Counted from the first letter of the stretch, positions 1 through 4,772 are shown. The stretch is 5,424 nt of DNA from Asaia bogorensis (GCA_945886995.1 CAMCZJ010000209.1:1-5424), one strand, 5' to 3'. Notes: generated from the sequence alone by a model not told the origin. Numbers and translations: made by a program.

Positions 1-174
1 AATGTTGGTGATACGCGAAGCCTTATCCTGCACCCGGCATCCACGACCCATCGGCAATTGACCGAAGAACAACGGCTCGCCGCCGGTGCCGGGCCGGATG
101 TGGTGCGGCTTTCAATCGGGCTTGAGGATGCGGCGGATTTGATCCGCGATCTGGATATGGCATTGGGGGGATAA
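1..174 (+). CDS. C-terminal end of an O-acetyl/O-succinylhomoserine sulfhydrylase (partial, 5' end outside window)
   Basis: The first reading frame is open from base 1 and ends at TAA 172-174, giving 57 residues. It begins NVGDTRSLILHPASTTH and ends with VVRLSIGLEDAADLIRDLDMAL. These are the hallmark C-terminal blocks of PLP-dependent Cys/Met metabolism enzymes, especially the MetY/MetZ sulfhydrylases that make homocysteine or cystathionine-type products from activated homoserine in the cytoplasm. The Arg in the RLSIGLE block is the family residue that contacts the substrate carboxylate. MetY, MetZ and cystathionine gamma-synthase cannot be separated from this fragment. This is a host gene: its stop lies only 5 bases before the left att repeat, so the element inserted just beyond it. 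The catalytic lysine lies outside the window. Confidence 0.85.
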   Translation, partial: NVGDTRSLILHPASTTHRQLTEEQRLAAGAGPDVVRLSIGLEDAADLIRDLDMALGG

Positions 175-179
175 GTTGG

Positions 180-197
180 CTGGTGCCGGGTGAGGGA
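180..197. repeat. Left attachment-site core (18-bp direct repeat)
   Basis: CTGGTGCCGGGTGAGGGA is identical to 4848-4865. It corresponds to the last bases of tRNA-Thr (CCA, discriminator, 3' acceptor strand, 3' T-stem strand) read on the plus strand. Identity stops abruptly on both sides (G versus A before, A versus T after), as expected for a recombination core. It starts 5 bases after the stop of the sulfhydrylase gene. Confidence 0.88.
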
Positions 198-330
198 ACC
201 GTCTTCTCATTTCAAGCCGTTTCAAGCCGCTCTGAAATTCGCATCGCAATTCGCCAAGTTTCCAAATAAAGGCAATAAAGAAACGTCTTGAACCGCCTAG
301 AACCGTTTTGGCCTTGCAAGCGCCAAATGA

Positions 331-349
331 GGGGGATAGTGTGGGGGAA
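331..349 (+). repeat. Candidate integrase arm-type site, left end (19-bp copy)
   Basis: This 19-bp sequence, made of GGGGGATA followed by GTGTGGGGGAA, recurs perfectly in the same orientation at 4777-4795 near the other end. One such copy inside each end of an element with a tyrosine integrase is the expected placement for arm-type sites bound by the integrase N-terminal domain. The right copy is preceded by another GTGTGGGGGA unit, 12 bp upstream, while the left one has only a degenerate equivalent. Confidence 0.6.
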
Positions 350-379
350 GCGAAAACCAAGGGGCGCTTCCCCCACACT
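338..379. promoter_or_regulatory. 15-bp perfect inverted repeat before the integrase gene
   Basis: AGTGTGGGGGAAGCG (338-352) and its exact reverse complement (365-379) are separated by 12 bases and end 13 bases before the integrase ATG. Each half contains the GTGTGGGGGAA motif that also lies near the right end. The likely meaning is two opposed integrase or regulator binding sites overlapping the int promoter, allowing autoregulation. As RNA it would also form a strong hairpin over the int leader. No T-tract follows it, so it is not a standard terminator. Confidence 0.55.
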
Positions 380-392
380 TTGAGGCCGAGCC

Positions 393-1748
393 ATGCCGAG
401 CGGAAAGCTAGACGCAAAAACGGTTGAAGCCGCCAAGCCGCGCCCCGAGAAAAAATACCGCTTGTCCGATGGGGGCGGGTTGCTGCTGGAAATCGTGCCG
501 AGTGGCGCGAAGGTATGGCTTGCGCGGGTAATGGTGGCGGGACGGCGCCGGGATATGGGGCTTGGCCCATGGCCTGCCGTGACGCTGGCCCAAGCCCGCC
601 AGAAAGCCCTTGCGGCGCGCCGTGAAGCCCTTGGCGGGGCTGATCCGGTGAAGGCCCGCCGCGCCGCTGCAAAGGCCCTGGAAGCCGCCCGCAAAGCCGA
701 GGAAGAGGCCGATAGGCGCATCTTCTCCAAGGTAGCCGAGGCGGTGATTAAGGCCGAGGCCCCTTCATGGAAGAACGCCCGCACGGCGCATATGTGGGAA
801 TCGAGCCTGAAACTACATGCAGCGCCGCTGATGAAACAGCCGGTGAACGCTATCACGCGGGAAATGGTGCGGGATTGTATCCTGCCAATCTGGCACGAAA
901 AGCCGATCATGGCCGCCAAGACGCTGCGCCGGATTGGCGCCGTGCTGCGCTATTCCGCCGCGCAAGGATGGGGCGCCGATGCCACCGCCGCCGATGTTCG
1001 GATTTTGCGCCACCTAGGCTTCACCAAACAAGCCGGGGAACGGGGCCACCCTTCCCTGACATGGCGACAAGCCCCGGCATTCTTCGAAGCCTTGGACAAG
1101 ATAAAGGGCTTGGCCCCGCTGGCGCTGCGCTTCGCCGCCCTGAGCGCCCTTAGGTCCGGTGAAGCCCGCGCGCTGCGCTGGAATTGGATTAGCTTCGATG
1201 GGGGCGAAGCCGTGCTAACCGTGCCGGGTTTGGTGATGAAAGGCCGCAACCTTTCCGAACCCGCGCCCCACCGCGTCCCGCTATCTTCCGCCATGCTGGA
1301 AACCCTCGCCCGCGCCTATGCGCTGGCCCATGGCGCGAAGGTGGGGCCGGCTGATCTGCCCAAGCTGGCCCGGATTGCGGGCGATAGCTGGATATTCCCG
1401 AACGCAAGCCGAACCGGCCCCTTTTCCGATGTGGCGCTTCTCGCCGTGATCCGGCGCATGAATGAAGGCAAGGATGGGCCGAAATGGGTTGATCCTTCCG
1501 GGCGCCCGGTGGTGCCGCACGGCTGGCGAGCAACCTTCCGGACATGGTGCGATGATTGCCACCCTGGGGAACGGGACGCCGCCGAAAAGGCTTTGGCGCA
1601 TGAAGACGCAAACAAGGTCGCCGGGCGCTATCGCCGATCTGATCTGTTCGAGCGCCGGATAGGCTTGATGGAAGCCTGGGGCCAGCATTGCACGAAAGCG
1701 AAGGCGCCGGTGGTAAACATTGGCGAAGCACGAAACGCCGCGCGGTGA
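393..1748 (+). CDS. int: P4-type tyrosine site-specific integrase
   Basis: This 451-residue protein is a tyrosine recombinase that would integrate and excise the element by recombining its att sites. The N-terminus (KLDAKTVEAAKP to about residue 75, with LSDGGGLLLEI and RRDMGLGPWPAVTLAQAR) is the DUF4102 arm-binding domain typical of P4-like island integrases. A charged helix at about 85-110 leads to the core-binding domain (about 112-205) and the catalytic domain (about 220-430). Visible catalytic residues are Arg254 in ALRSGEARALRW, probable Lys283 in MKGR, His376 and Arg379 in HGWR, His403 in ALAHED, and the nucleophile Tyr413 in GRYRR. The block APHRVPLS is also typical of the family. Length is close to the family norm of 400-450 and it looks intact. 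The start ATG has TGAGG (381-385) 7 bases upstream. It lies at the end of the element away from the tRNA. Confidence 0.95.
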   Translation: MPSGKLDAKTVEAAKPRPEKKYRLSDGGGLLLEIVPSGAKVWLARVMVAGRRRDMGLGPWPAVTLAQARQKALAARREALGGADPVKARRAAAKALEAARKAEEEADRRIFSKVAEAVIKAEAPSWKNARTAHMWESSLKLHAAPLMKQPVNAITREMVRDCILPIWHEKPIMAAKTLRRIGAVLRYSAAQGWGADATAADVRILRHLGFTKQAGERGHPSLTWRQAPAFFEALDKIKGLAPLALRFAALSALRSGEARALRWNWISFDGGEAVLTVPGLVMKGRNLSEPAPHRVPLSSAMLETLARAYALAHGAKVGPADLPKLARIAGDSWIFPNASRTGPFSDVALLAVIRRMNEGKDGPKWVDPSGRPVVPHGWRATFRTWCDDCHPGERDAAEKALAHEDANKVAGRYRRSDLFERRIGLMEAWGQHCTKAKAPVVNIGEARNAAR

Positions 1749-1982
1749 TTGTTAAGCGCCGGCATGTGTAAAGCGCACTTAGATTTTTTCTTGATGTAAA
1801 GCGGAAAACGCTTGCGCTGGTTTGGCGCGTAGTGATAATAATACGCCAAGCGCACATGGCGCCTGGCCGCCGCATGGCCTTACATGCGAGATAGACCCGC
1901 CGCCGCGTGGCGCTACACGCGAGAAAAGGTTCCGCGCACCGAAAGCGTGAGACATCCCAAACCCTTTCTCGCGAGGCACCCC
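1749..1982. promoter_or_regulatory. Regulatory intergenic region with several repeats between int and the Xis-like gene
   Basis: No gene is convincing here. The sequence contains a direct repeat TGTAAAGCG at 1767-1775 and 1795-1803. It also holds an imperfect dyad TTGGCGCGTA / TACGCCAA (about 1822-1831 and 1842-1849) around an AT-rich centre with GATAAT at 1834-1839. A further direct repeat, TACAYGCGAGA, occurs at 1881-1891 and 1914-1924, exactly 33 bp apart. An imperfect inverted pair CGCGAGAAAAGG (1918-1929) / CCCTTTCTCGCG (1962-1973) matches 11 of 12 bases. The set looks like operator or excisionase binding sites around a promoter for the rightward genes. A possible sigma70 pair is TTGCGC (1812-1817) with GATAAT, 16-bp spacing, which is weak. 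Confidence 0.45.
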
Positions 1983-2186
1983 ATGCCACGATTGCGCGCT
2001 GATGCGCCCGCGCCCCATCCGGGCGCCCTTTCCTTCACCCTCAGGCAAGCTTGCCGAATTTCCGGCTTGTCGCCTTCCACCCTTCGCCGCCGTGGCAAGG
2101 AAGGCGCCGTGCGCCTTTTCCGGTGCGGCGGGCGCATGATGGTGGCGGGCGATTCGCTGCGCCAATTCCTGAAGGTGGCGCCATGA
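1983..2186 (+). CDS. Small winged-helix DNA-binding protein, AlpA/excisionase-like
   Basis: With the ATG at 1983 this is a 67-residue protein. After a Pro-rich N-terminus (about 1-16) it has one small helix-turn-helix/wing fold. FTLRQACRISGLSPSTLRRRGKEG (about 18-41) forms the two HTH helices. VRLFRCGGRMMVAGDSLRQFL (about 43-63) is the wing and final helix. This is the layout of the MerR-like HTH_17 family that includes AlpA regulators and tyrosine-integrase excisionases. In small integrative elements such proteins usually bend DNA for excision or switch on int and replication genes. The frame is open further upstream (possible ATG 1884), but that extension is low-complexity and Arg-rich and overlaps the repeats, so the internal ATG is preferred. 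Its stop overlaps the next start (ATGA), suggesting translational coupling. Xis versus regulator cannot be decided from sequence. Confidence 0.7.
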   Translation: MPRLRADAPAPHPGALSFTLRQACRISGLSPSTLRRRGKEGAVRLFRCGGRMMVAGDSLRQFLKVAP

Positions 2187-2260
2187 TGGCCCGCATTGCC
2201 TGGATTGCCGCGCCCCTCGCATTACTGGCCCTCGCCGGGATGCTGCGCTTCGCAAATTGA
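2183..2260 (+). CDS. 25-residue hydrophobic micropeptide (putative single-pass membrane peptide)
   Basis: This ORF begins in an ATGA overlap with the stop of the Xis-like gene and reads MMARIAWIAAPLALLALAGM, then LRFAN and stop. Residues 5-20 are continuous hydrophobic sequence with one basic residue before it (Arg4) and one after (Arg22), enough for one short transmembrane helix. GGTGGCG just upstream is a weak ribosome site, so translation may depend on coupling. A GC-rich hairpin follows immediately (2264-2287). I recognise no family. A chance ORF is possible because it is so short, but the ATGA overlap, hydrophobic composition and hairpin directly after the stop favour a real gene. Confidence 0.45.
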   Translation: MMARIAWIAAPLALLALAGMLRFAN

Positions 2261-2263
2261 AAA

Positions 2264-2287
2264 CCGCGCCCCATTGCTAGGGCGCGG
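2264..2287 (+). terminator. GC-rich hairpin after the micropeptide gene (terminator or attenuator-like)
   Basis: CCGCGCCC (2264-2271) and GGGCGCGG (2280-2287) form a perfect 8-bp stem with an 8-base loop, 4 bases after the TGA. No T-tract follows, so it may slow polymerase or protect RNA ends instead of acting as a full intrinsic terminator. It separates the Xis/micropeptide pair from the replication genes. Confidence 0.4.
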
Positions 2288-2293
2288 CTGGAA

Positions 2294-2325
2294 TTGCGAA
2301 AAATCTTTGCGGCACAAAGATAAAT
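2294..2325 (+). promoter_or_regulatory. Candidate promoter with 19-bp operator dyad upstream of the initiator gene
   Basis: ATCTTTG-CGGCA-CAAAGAT (2303-2321) is a perfect 7-bp dyad with a 5-base centre, the usual form of a dimeric repressor operator. TTGCGA (2294-2299) and GATAAA (2319-2324) could serve as -35 and -10 boxes, but the 19-bp spacing is long, so promoter assignment is weak. A sequence GAAAAATC before and GATTTTC after (2334-2340) partly extend the symmetry. It lies about 55 bases before the initiator start, where control of element replication would be expected. Confidence 0.35.
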
Positions 2326-2375
2326 AGCGATTTTCAGCACGGCTGGCAAGGGGCTTTCCCAAGGGATTGCCGCCC

Positions 2376-2900
2376 ATGTCCATTGCGACAAGGTTTGCAT
2401 GGCTTCGCGCCGTTGCCTCTGCTGATCCTCGCCCCACGCTTGCAGAATTGGCGGTGGCGGTGGCGCTTGCCGAACACTTTAACGAGGCGCGCGGTGCGGC
2501 CTGGCCTTCAAGCCGTGGCCTTGCCGAAATGCTCCGGATGGAGCGCCGCACAATCCGCCGCGCGCTTCGCGGCCTGGAAGAACGGGGCTTCATTGCGCCC
2601 GCGCCTTCGCGATCAAGGGCGAAAGGATACACCCTCGCAGCGCCGCAAGTATCGGGGCAGATATCGGGGAATATCGGGGAGATGGGCGCCACAGAGCGCC
2701 CCAGACGGGCGCCCTACAGCCCCCTAGATGGGCGCCCTACAGCGCCCTTAATGGGCGCTCTACAACCCCCCGAACAGGTATCCCGTAATGAAAATGTAGG
2801 GAAACCGTATACCAGCGCTAACGCGCGCTTTGCTGACGCGCCGCGCGCTGGCGCTGGCAGTAAGCGCAAGCGCAAGCCCTCAATCCCGAGCCGGATATAG
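2376..2900 (+). CDS. Winged-helix replication initiator-like protein with iterons inside its gene (lambda O-like)
   Basis: The protein is 174 residues from ATG 2376, which has AAGGGA (2361-2366) 9 bases upstream. An in-frame TTG at 2367 is less likely. Residues about 18-88 form a winged helix: TLAELAVAVALAEHFN, then WPSSRGLAEMLRMERRTIRRALRGLEERGFI with the recognition helix at about 57-68, and a wing ending RAKGYTL. This fold is shared by phage and plasmid initiators and by many regulators. Residues about 103-133 are Pro/Arg-rich linker with no folded appearance, and the DNA encoding them is a four-copy 23-bp iteron array. The C-terminus is basic (SKRKRK, 162-167). A DNA-binding domain followed by a linker whose DNA is the origin is the arrangement of lambda O. 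The TAG stop overlaps the ribosome site of the next gene. Initiator function is inferred; a plain HTH regulator is the alternative. Confidence 0.65.
   Translation: MSIATRFAWLRAVASADPRPTLAELAVAVALAEHFNEARGAAWPSSRGLAEMLRMERRTIRRALRGLEERGFIAPAPSRSRAKGYTLAAPQVSGQISGNIGEMGATERPRRAPYSPLDGRPTAPLMGALQPPEQVSRNENVGKPYTSANARFADAPRAGAGSKRKRKPSIPSRI
2650..2679 (+). repeat. Three TATCGGGG repeats next to the iteron array
   Basis: TATCGGGG occurs at 2650-2657, 2662-2669 and 2672-2679, with steps of 12 and 10 bp, about one helical turn. It ends 4 bases before the first 23-bp iteron. In protein it reads within VSGQISGNIGEM. The unequal steps leave copies in different codon frames (the 12-bp step keeps frame, the 10-bp step does not), which points to DNA-level function such as an accessory initiator or host-factor site at the origin. 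Confidence 0.45.
2684..2775 (+). repeat. Four tandem 23-bp iterons (putative replication origin inside the initiator gene)
   Basis: Copies are 2684-2706, 2707-2729, 2730-2752 and 2753-2775. Each has an 18-bp core of the form GGGCGC-N6-GCGCCC, perfectly dyad-symmetric in copies 1 and 3 and degraded in 2 and 4. A 5-bp spacer follows each core (CAGAC, TAGAT, TTAAT, CGAAC). Copies 2 and 3 match at 20 of 23 positions, copies 1 and 2 at 17, and copies 3 and 4 at 17. Since 23 is not a multiple of 3, successive copies are translated in different frames, so the repeat is kept for its DNA sequence. Directly repeated dyadic sites are typical of initiator-dimer binding, as at lambda ori. The array is followed by an AT-richer stretch at 2776-2813 (22 of 38 bases A or T), a candidate unwinding region. 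Confidence 0.72.
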
Positions 2901-2910
2901 GGGGCGCGCA

Positions 2911-3810
2911 ATGGCGAAGAAACAAACCGCGCCGGCGCTTCCCACATTCCCAAAGACGCCGGACTTTTGGGGCGATGAAGAAACCGGCAAGCCTGAGCGC
3001 CTTTCCCCGGATGAATTAGAAGATGATGTTACCCTGCCGGTCGCGCGGGATACGCTGGCGCAGCTTGAAGCTTGGCGCGCGGCGCAAGAAAACGCGGATG
3101 AAGCCGAGGCCCGGCAATGCTACGCCGAAAACGTGGCGCGGCACTTGGTAGGGGTTTTCCCGAACGCCCGCATAAGCGCCGAAGCCTATGCCGCCGCCGC
3201 TGGCGAGGATTTGGCCGAATTCAGCGCCGATATCTTGCGGGCCATGGCGCAACGGGCGCGCCGAACCCTGAAAACGCTCCCGCCGCTGGCGCAGCTTTTG
3301 GAGTGGTGCAAGGCCGAGAGCGAAAAACGCTATGAGCAGCTTTTCGCCTATAGCTCAGACTTGGCCGCATACCGCGCCACCCTGGAAGCGGGCCAGCGTG
3401 AGGCCGCCACCATTGCCGAGAGCGCCAGCAAGGCTGGCCTGCCGATAGCCGCCGAAGCCGTGGCGCGGGTTCATCGGCTGATAACGGGGCGCAGCATCGG
3501 CATAAAGCCGGGCTTGCGTGATAAGTGGGAGTGGTGCGCCCGTGGTATGGAATGCCGAAAGACGGATGAACACCACGCCGCCTGGCGCTTATCGGAAGCC
3601 CTGCAACGGCGCCTTGCCGCTGGCGAGGCCGAAGCCATGCCCCTGTTCACGCGACTAGACACGCTGGCCCTGAGGCGCGAAGCCTTGCCGGAAACCGGGG
3701 ACGATAGCCCCCGCGATCATCACGCCTTGTGGGATGCCTTTGAGGCCGATCTAAAGCCGGTGCTAGCCGAGGCCGCCGCTTGGCTTGGCCTGCCCTGCCC
3801 TAAGCATTGA
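2911..3810 (+). CDS. Uncharacterised helical protein following the initiator, possible helicase-loader-like replication protein
   Basis: The protein has 299 residues from ATG 2911, with AGGGGG (2899-2904) overlapping the stop of the initiator gene. An upstream in-frame ATG (2830) lies inside that gene and lacks such a site. I do not recognise the family with certainty. Residues 1-45 look flexible, with a Pro-containing start and an acidic stretch. Residues about 48-175 are helical. Within them VARHLVGVFPNARISAEAYAAAAGEDLAEFSADIL followed by RAMAQRARRTLKTLPPLAQLLEWCKAE (about 76-136) resembles the pattern of small phage helicase-loader proteins: an FP turn, a Tyr, a helix ending in a basic patch, then LPP before a helix. 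The C-terminal half (about 176-299) is Ala/Arg/Glu-rich helix with Trp residues. No signal peptide, membrane segment or P-loop is seen. Position directly after an O-like gene fits the O-P order of lambda, which is inference only. Confidence 0.6.
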   Translation: MAKKQTAPALPTFPKTPDFWGDEETGKPERLSPDELEDDVTLPVARDTLAQLEAWRAAQENADEAEARQCYAENVARHLVGVFPNARISAEAYAAAAGEDLAEFSADILRAMAQRARRTLKTLPPLAQLLEWCKAESEKRYEQLFAYSSDLAAYRATLEAGQREAATIAESASKAGLPIAAEAVARVHRLITGRSIGIKPGLRDKWEWCARGMECRKTDEHHAAWRLSEALQRRLAAGEAEAMPLFTRLDTLALRREALPETGDDSPRDHHALWDAFEADLKPVLAEAAAWLGLPCPKH

Positions 3811-3868
3811 AGCGCCCCACCGCCACGAAAACCGCCCGCGCCGGGCCGATCTATGCTAAGGGGCGCGC

Positions 3869-4255
3869 ATGACGCGAAACGCCACAACCTTCCCGGCTGG
3901 CAATGGCGCCGGCAAAGGCCCCGCCCGAGGCGCCCCGGCTATGGGCGCGGGCTGGGGCGGTGCTGCGATGGGCGCGCGCGTGCCTTTCGGCAAAGGCGCT
4001 AAGGGCCGCCCGGCTGGCGTGAAGAATGGCGAAGGCAAGGCCGCCCGCGCCCGCGCTGCGCTGGAAGACGCCGCCCCCCTGGCAATCGAAACCGTGATCG
4101 GCATAGCCCGAAACCCGGAAGACCCGCGCGCCCTGCAAGCTGCCCTCGCCGTGCTGAATAGAATCGGATTGCACGAAAAGTCCGGGCTGGAAATGACGGG
4201 CGCCGAGGGTGGCGCGGTGATTACCCGGATAGAACGGGTGGTGATTGATCCGTAG
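3869..4255 (+). CDS. Small phage-type protein, possible small-terminase (TerS)/DUF5681-like
   Basis: This 128-residue protein starts at ATG 3869, with AAGGGG (3859-3863 region) 6 bases before. The N-terminal third is Gly/Ala-rich with basic residues (GNGAGKGPARGAP, GAKGRPAGVKNGEGKAAR), resembling the GRPKGSxN leader of phage DUF5681 and small-terminase-like proteins. Residues about 58-102 form helices in the style of those proteins (ARAALEDAAPLAIETVIGIA, then DPRALQAALAVLNRIG). The tail EGGAVITRIERVVIDP matches the RIERVIVDP-like ending I recall from phage proteins encoded near large terminases. TerS binds pac/cos DNA and recruits the large terminase. In satellites a private TerS diverts helper packaging, and here no large terminase is present, which would fit. 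The assignment rests on motif resemblance alone. Confidence 0.5.
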   Translation: MTRNATTFPAGNGAGKGPARGAPAMGAGWGGAAMGARVPFGKGAKGRPAGVKNGEGKAARARAALEDAAPLAIETVIGIARNPEDPRALQAALAVLNRIGLHEKSGLEMTGAEGGAVITRIERVVIDP

Positions 4256-4384
4256 CAACGCTAGGGAAACGGCTAGCAGGCAGCGAAAAGCTGTATCTAT
4301 TTGTCAGTCCGGGCAATTAGTATTTCCAATTATAGATAGCTTGTCAGGCTCCGAAGGGGCTTAACAAAGGGAGAGGTGATTTCC
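4256..4384 (+). promoter_or_regulatory. AT-richer intergenic leader before the lipoprotein gene, probable promoter region
   Basis: The stretch is less GC-rich than the rest of the element. It contains a short hairpin GCTAG/CTAGC (4260-4264, 4273-4277) just after the upstream stop, and TATCTAT (4294-4300) opposed to ATAGATA (4332-4338). TTGTCAG occurs at 4301-4307 and 4341-4347, 40 bp apart, and TTGTCA resembles a -35 box. No well-spaced -10 box is obvious (TATAGA 4331-4336 is a candidate), so the exact promoter is unresolved. An independent promoter is likely because of the gap and base-composition change. Confidence 0.35.
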
Positions 4385-4642
4385 GTGAAAAGAATGCCGA
4401 AAGTCTTGGGATACTTTTTTGTAGCGCTGCTTGCGTCTGGTTGCGCGCCGAAAGTCATCACCGCCACCGAAACTGGAATAACGGTGGACGTGCAGAATAC
4501 AGGCTTGACCGCTGGCGAAATGATGCGAAACGGCGCCAGTGTCGCAGAAGCCCACTGCGCCAAATTTGGTAAGAAAGCGAACTTTGTAAGTAATTCCGGC
4601 TTTTGGGGCGCGCCCCACTTAGCTACCTTTGAGTGCCGATAG
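4385..4642 (+). CDS. Small secreted lipoprotein, probable accessory (cargo) gene
   Basis: The protein has 85 residues from GTG 4385, which is 8 bases after GGGAGAGG (4369-4376). GTG 4376 overlaps that site and ATG 4394 would trim the basic start. Residues 2-5 are basic (KRMPK), then VLGYFFVALLASG is a hydrophobic signal core ending in a lipobox (LASGC) with Cys20 as the lipidated residue. This predicts type II signal peptidase cleavage and anchoring in an envelope membrane. The mature part (about 65 residues) has two further cysteines, Cys58 in AEAHCAKFGKKANFVS and Cys84 in FECR, possibly a disulfide. The HCxxxGKxA ... FxC pattern recurs in small alphaproteobacterial lipoproteins of unknown role, from memory. 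GC is lower (about 47% over 4381-4440), suggesting separate acquisition. Phage-related lipoproteins can block superinfection, but nothing here proves that. Confidence 0.75.
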   Translation: MKRMPKVLGYFFVALLASGCAPKVITATETGITVDVQNTGLTAGEMMRNGASVAEAHCAKFGKKANFVSNSGFWGAPHLATFECR

Positions 4643-4662
4643 GACCTTTTTCGGTCCTTTGC
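4641..4662 (+). terminator. Intrinsic terminator-like hairpin after the lipoprotein gene
   Basis: AGGACC (4641-4646) and GGTCCT (4653-4658) form a 6-bp stem with loop TTTTTC, overlapping the stop codon and followed by a short T run. It is a modest intrinsic terminator for the rightward gene set, placed before the right-end recombination sites so that transcription would not enter the att region or oppose tRNA-Thr. Confidence 0.55.
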
Positions 4663-4772
4663 GGTTTATCTCCCGAGCGCCGATGAATGACGCGCGCGCG
4701 CGCGGGCGAGCGCCGCCGCTGGCGATTTTTGAAAAAGCCCCGCACCCCACCGCACCCCCTACCGGGCGCCGA

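Larger units (their letters stand above)
198..392. other. Left-end integrase/excisionase binding region without a gene
   Basis: No convincing ORF is seen between the left att core and the integrase start. The region holds a perfect tandem 10-bp repeat TTTCAAGCCG (210-219, 220-229), then GAAATTCG. Farther right is a looser 10-bp-spaced pair built on TTGAACCGCC/TAGAACCGTT (around 283-302). At 331-379 lie the GTGTGGGGGA motifs, listed separately. Short directly repeated sites with helical-turn spacing near an att core are what one expects of Xis or Int binding sites. That role is inferred from position and not from a known consensus. Confidence 0.45.

Noticed and set aside
212..919. Long minus-strand ORF overlapping the integrase
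   Set aside because: It is antisense to a clearly real integrase, crosses its start region, and has an Ala/Ser/Arg-rich composition typical of GC-rich shadow frames.
1884..1982. Upstream in-frame start for the Xis-like gene
   Set aside because: It would add 33 Arg-rich residues encoded by operator-like repeats. The internal ATG at 1983 gives a normal-size winged-helix protein.
1189..1989. 266-codon minus-strand ORF
   Set aside because: Antisense to the integrase catalytic domain and the repeat-rich intergenic region, with Arg/Pro-rich translation and no recognisable domain.
2684..2775. CRISPR array
   Set aside because: Only four 23-bp units with 5-bp spacers, internally dyadic, inside a coding region and without cas genes; iterons explain it better.
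2830..2910. Upstream ATG for the 299-residue gene
   Set aside because: It lies inside the initiator gene with no ribosome site, while ATG 2911 has AGGGGG at good spacing.
3851..4258. Minus-strand ORF opposite the TerS-like gene
   Set aside because: It has no better composition or motifs than the plus-strand frame, which has a ribosome site and fits the co-directional gene order.
4690..4703. Alternating CG run as a Z-DNA or origin element
   Set aside because: Short alternating CG tracts are common in GC-rich genomes and nothing nearby gives it a specific role.
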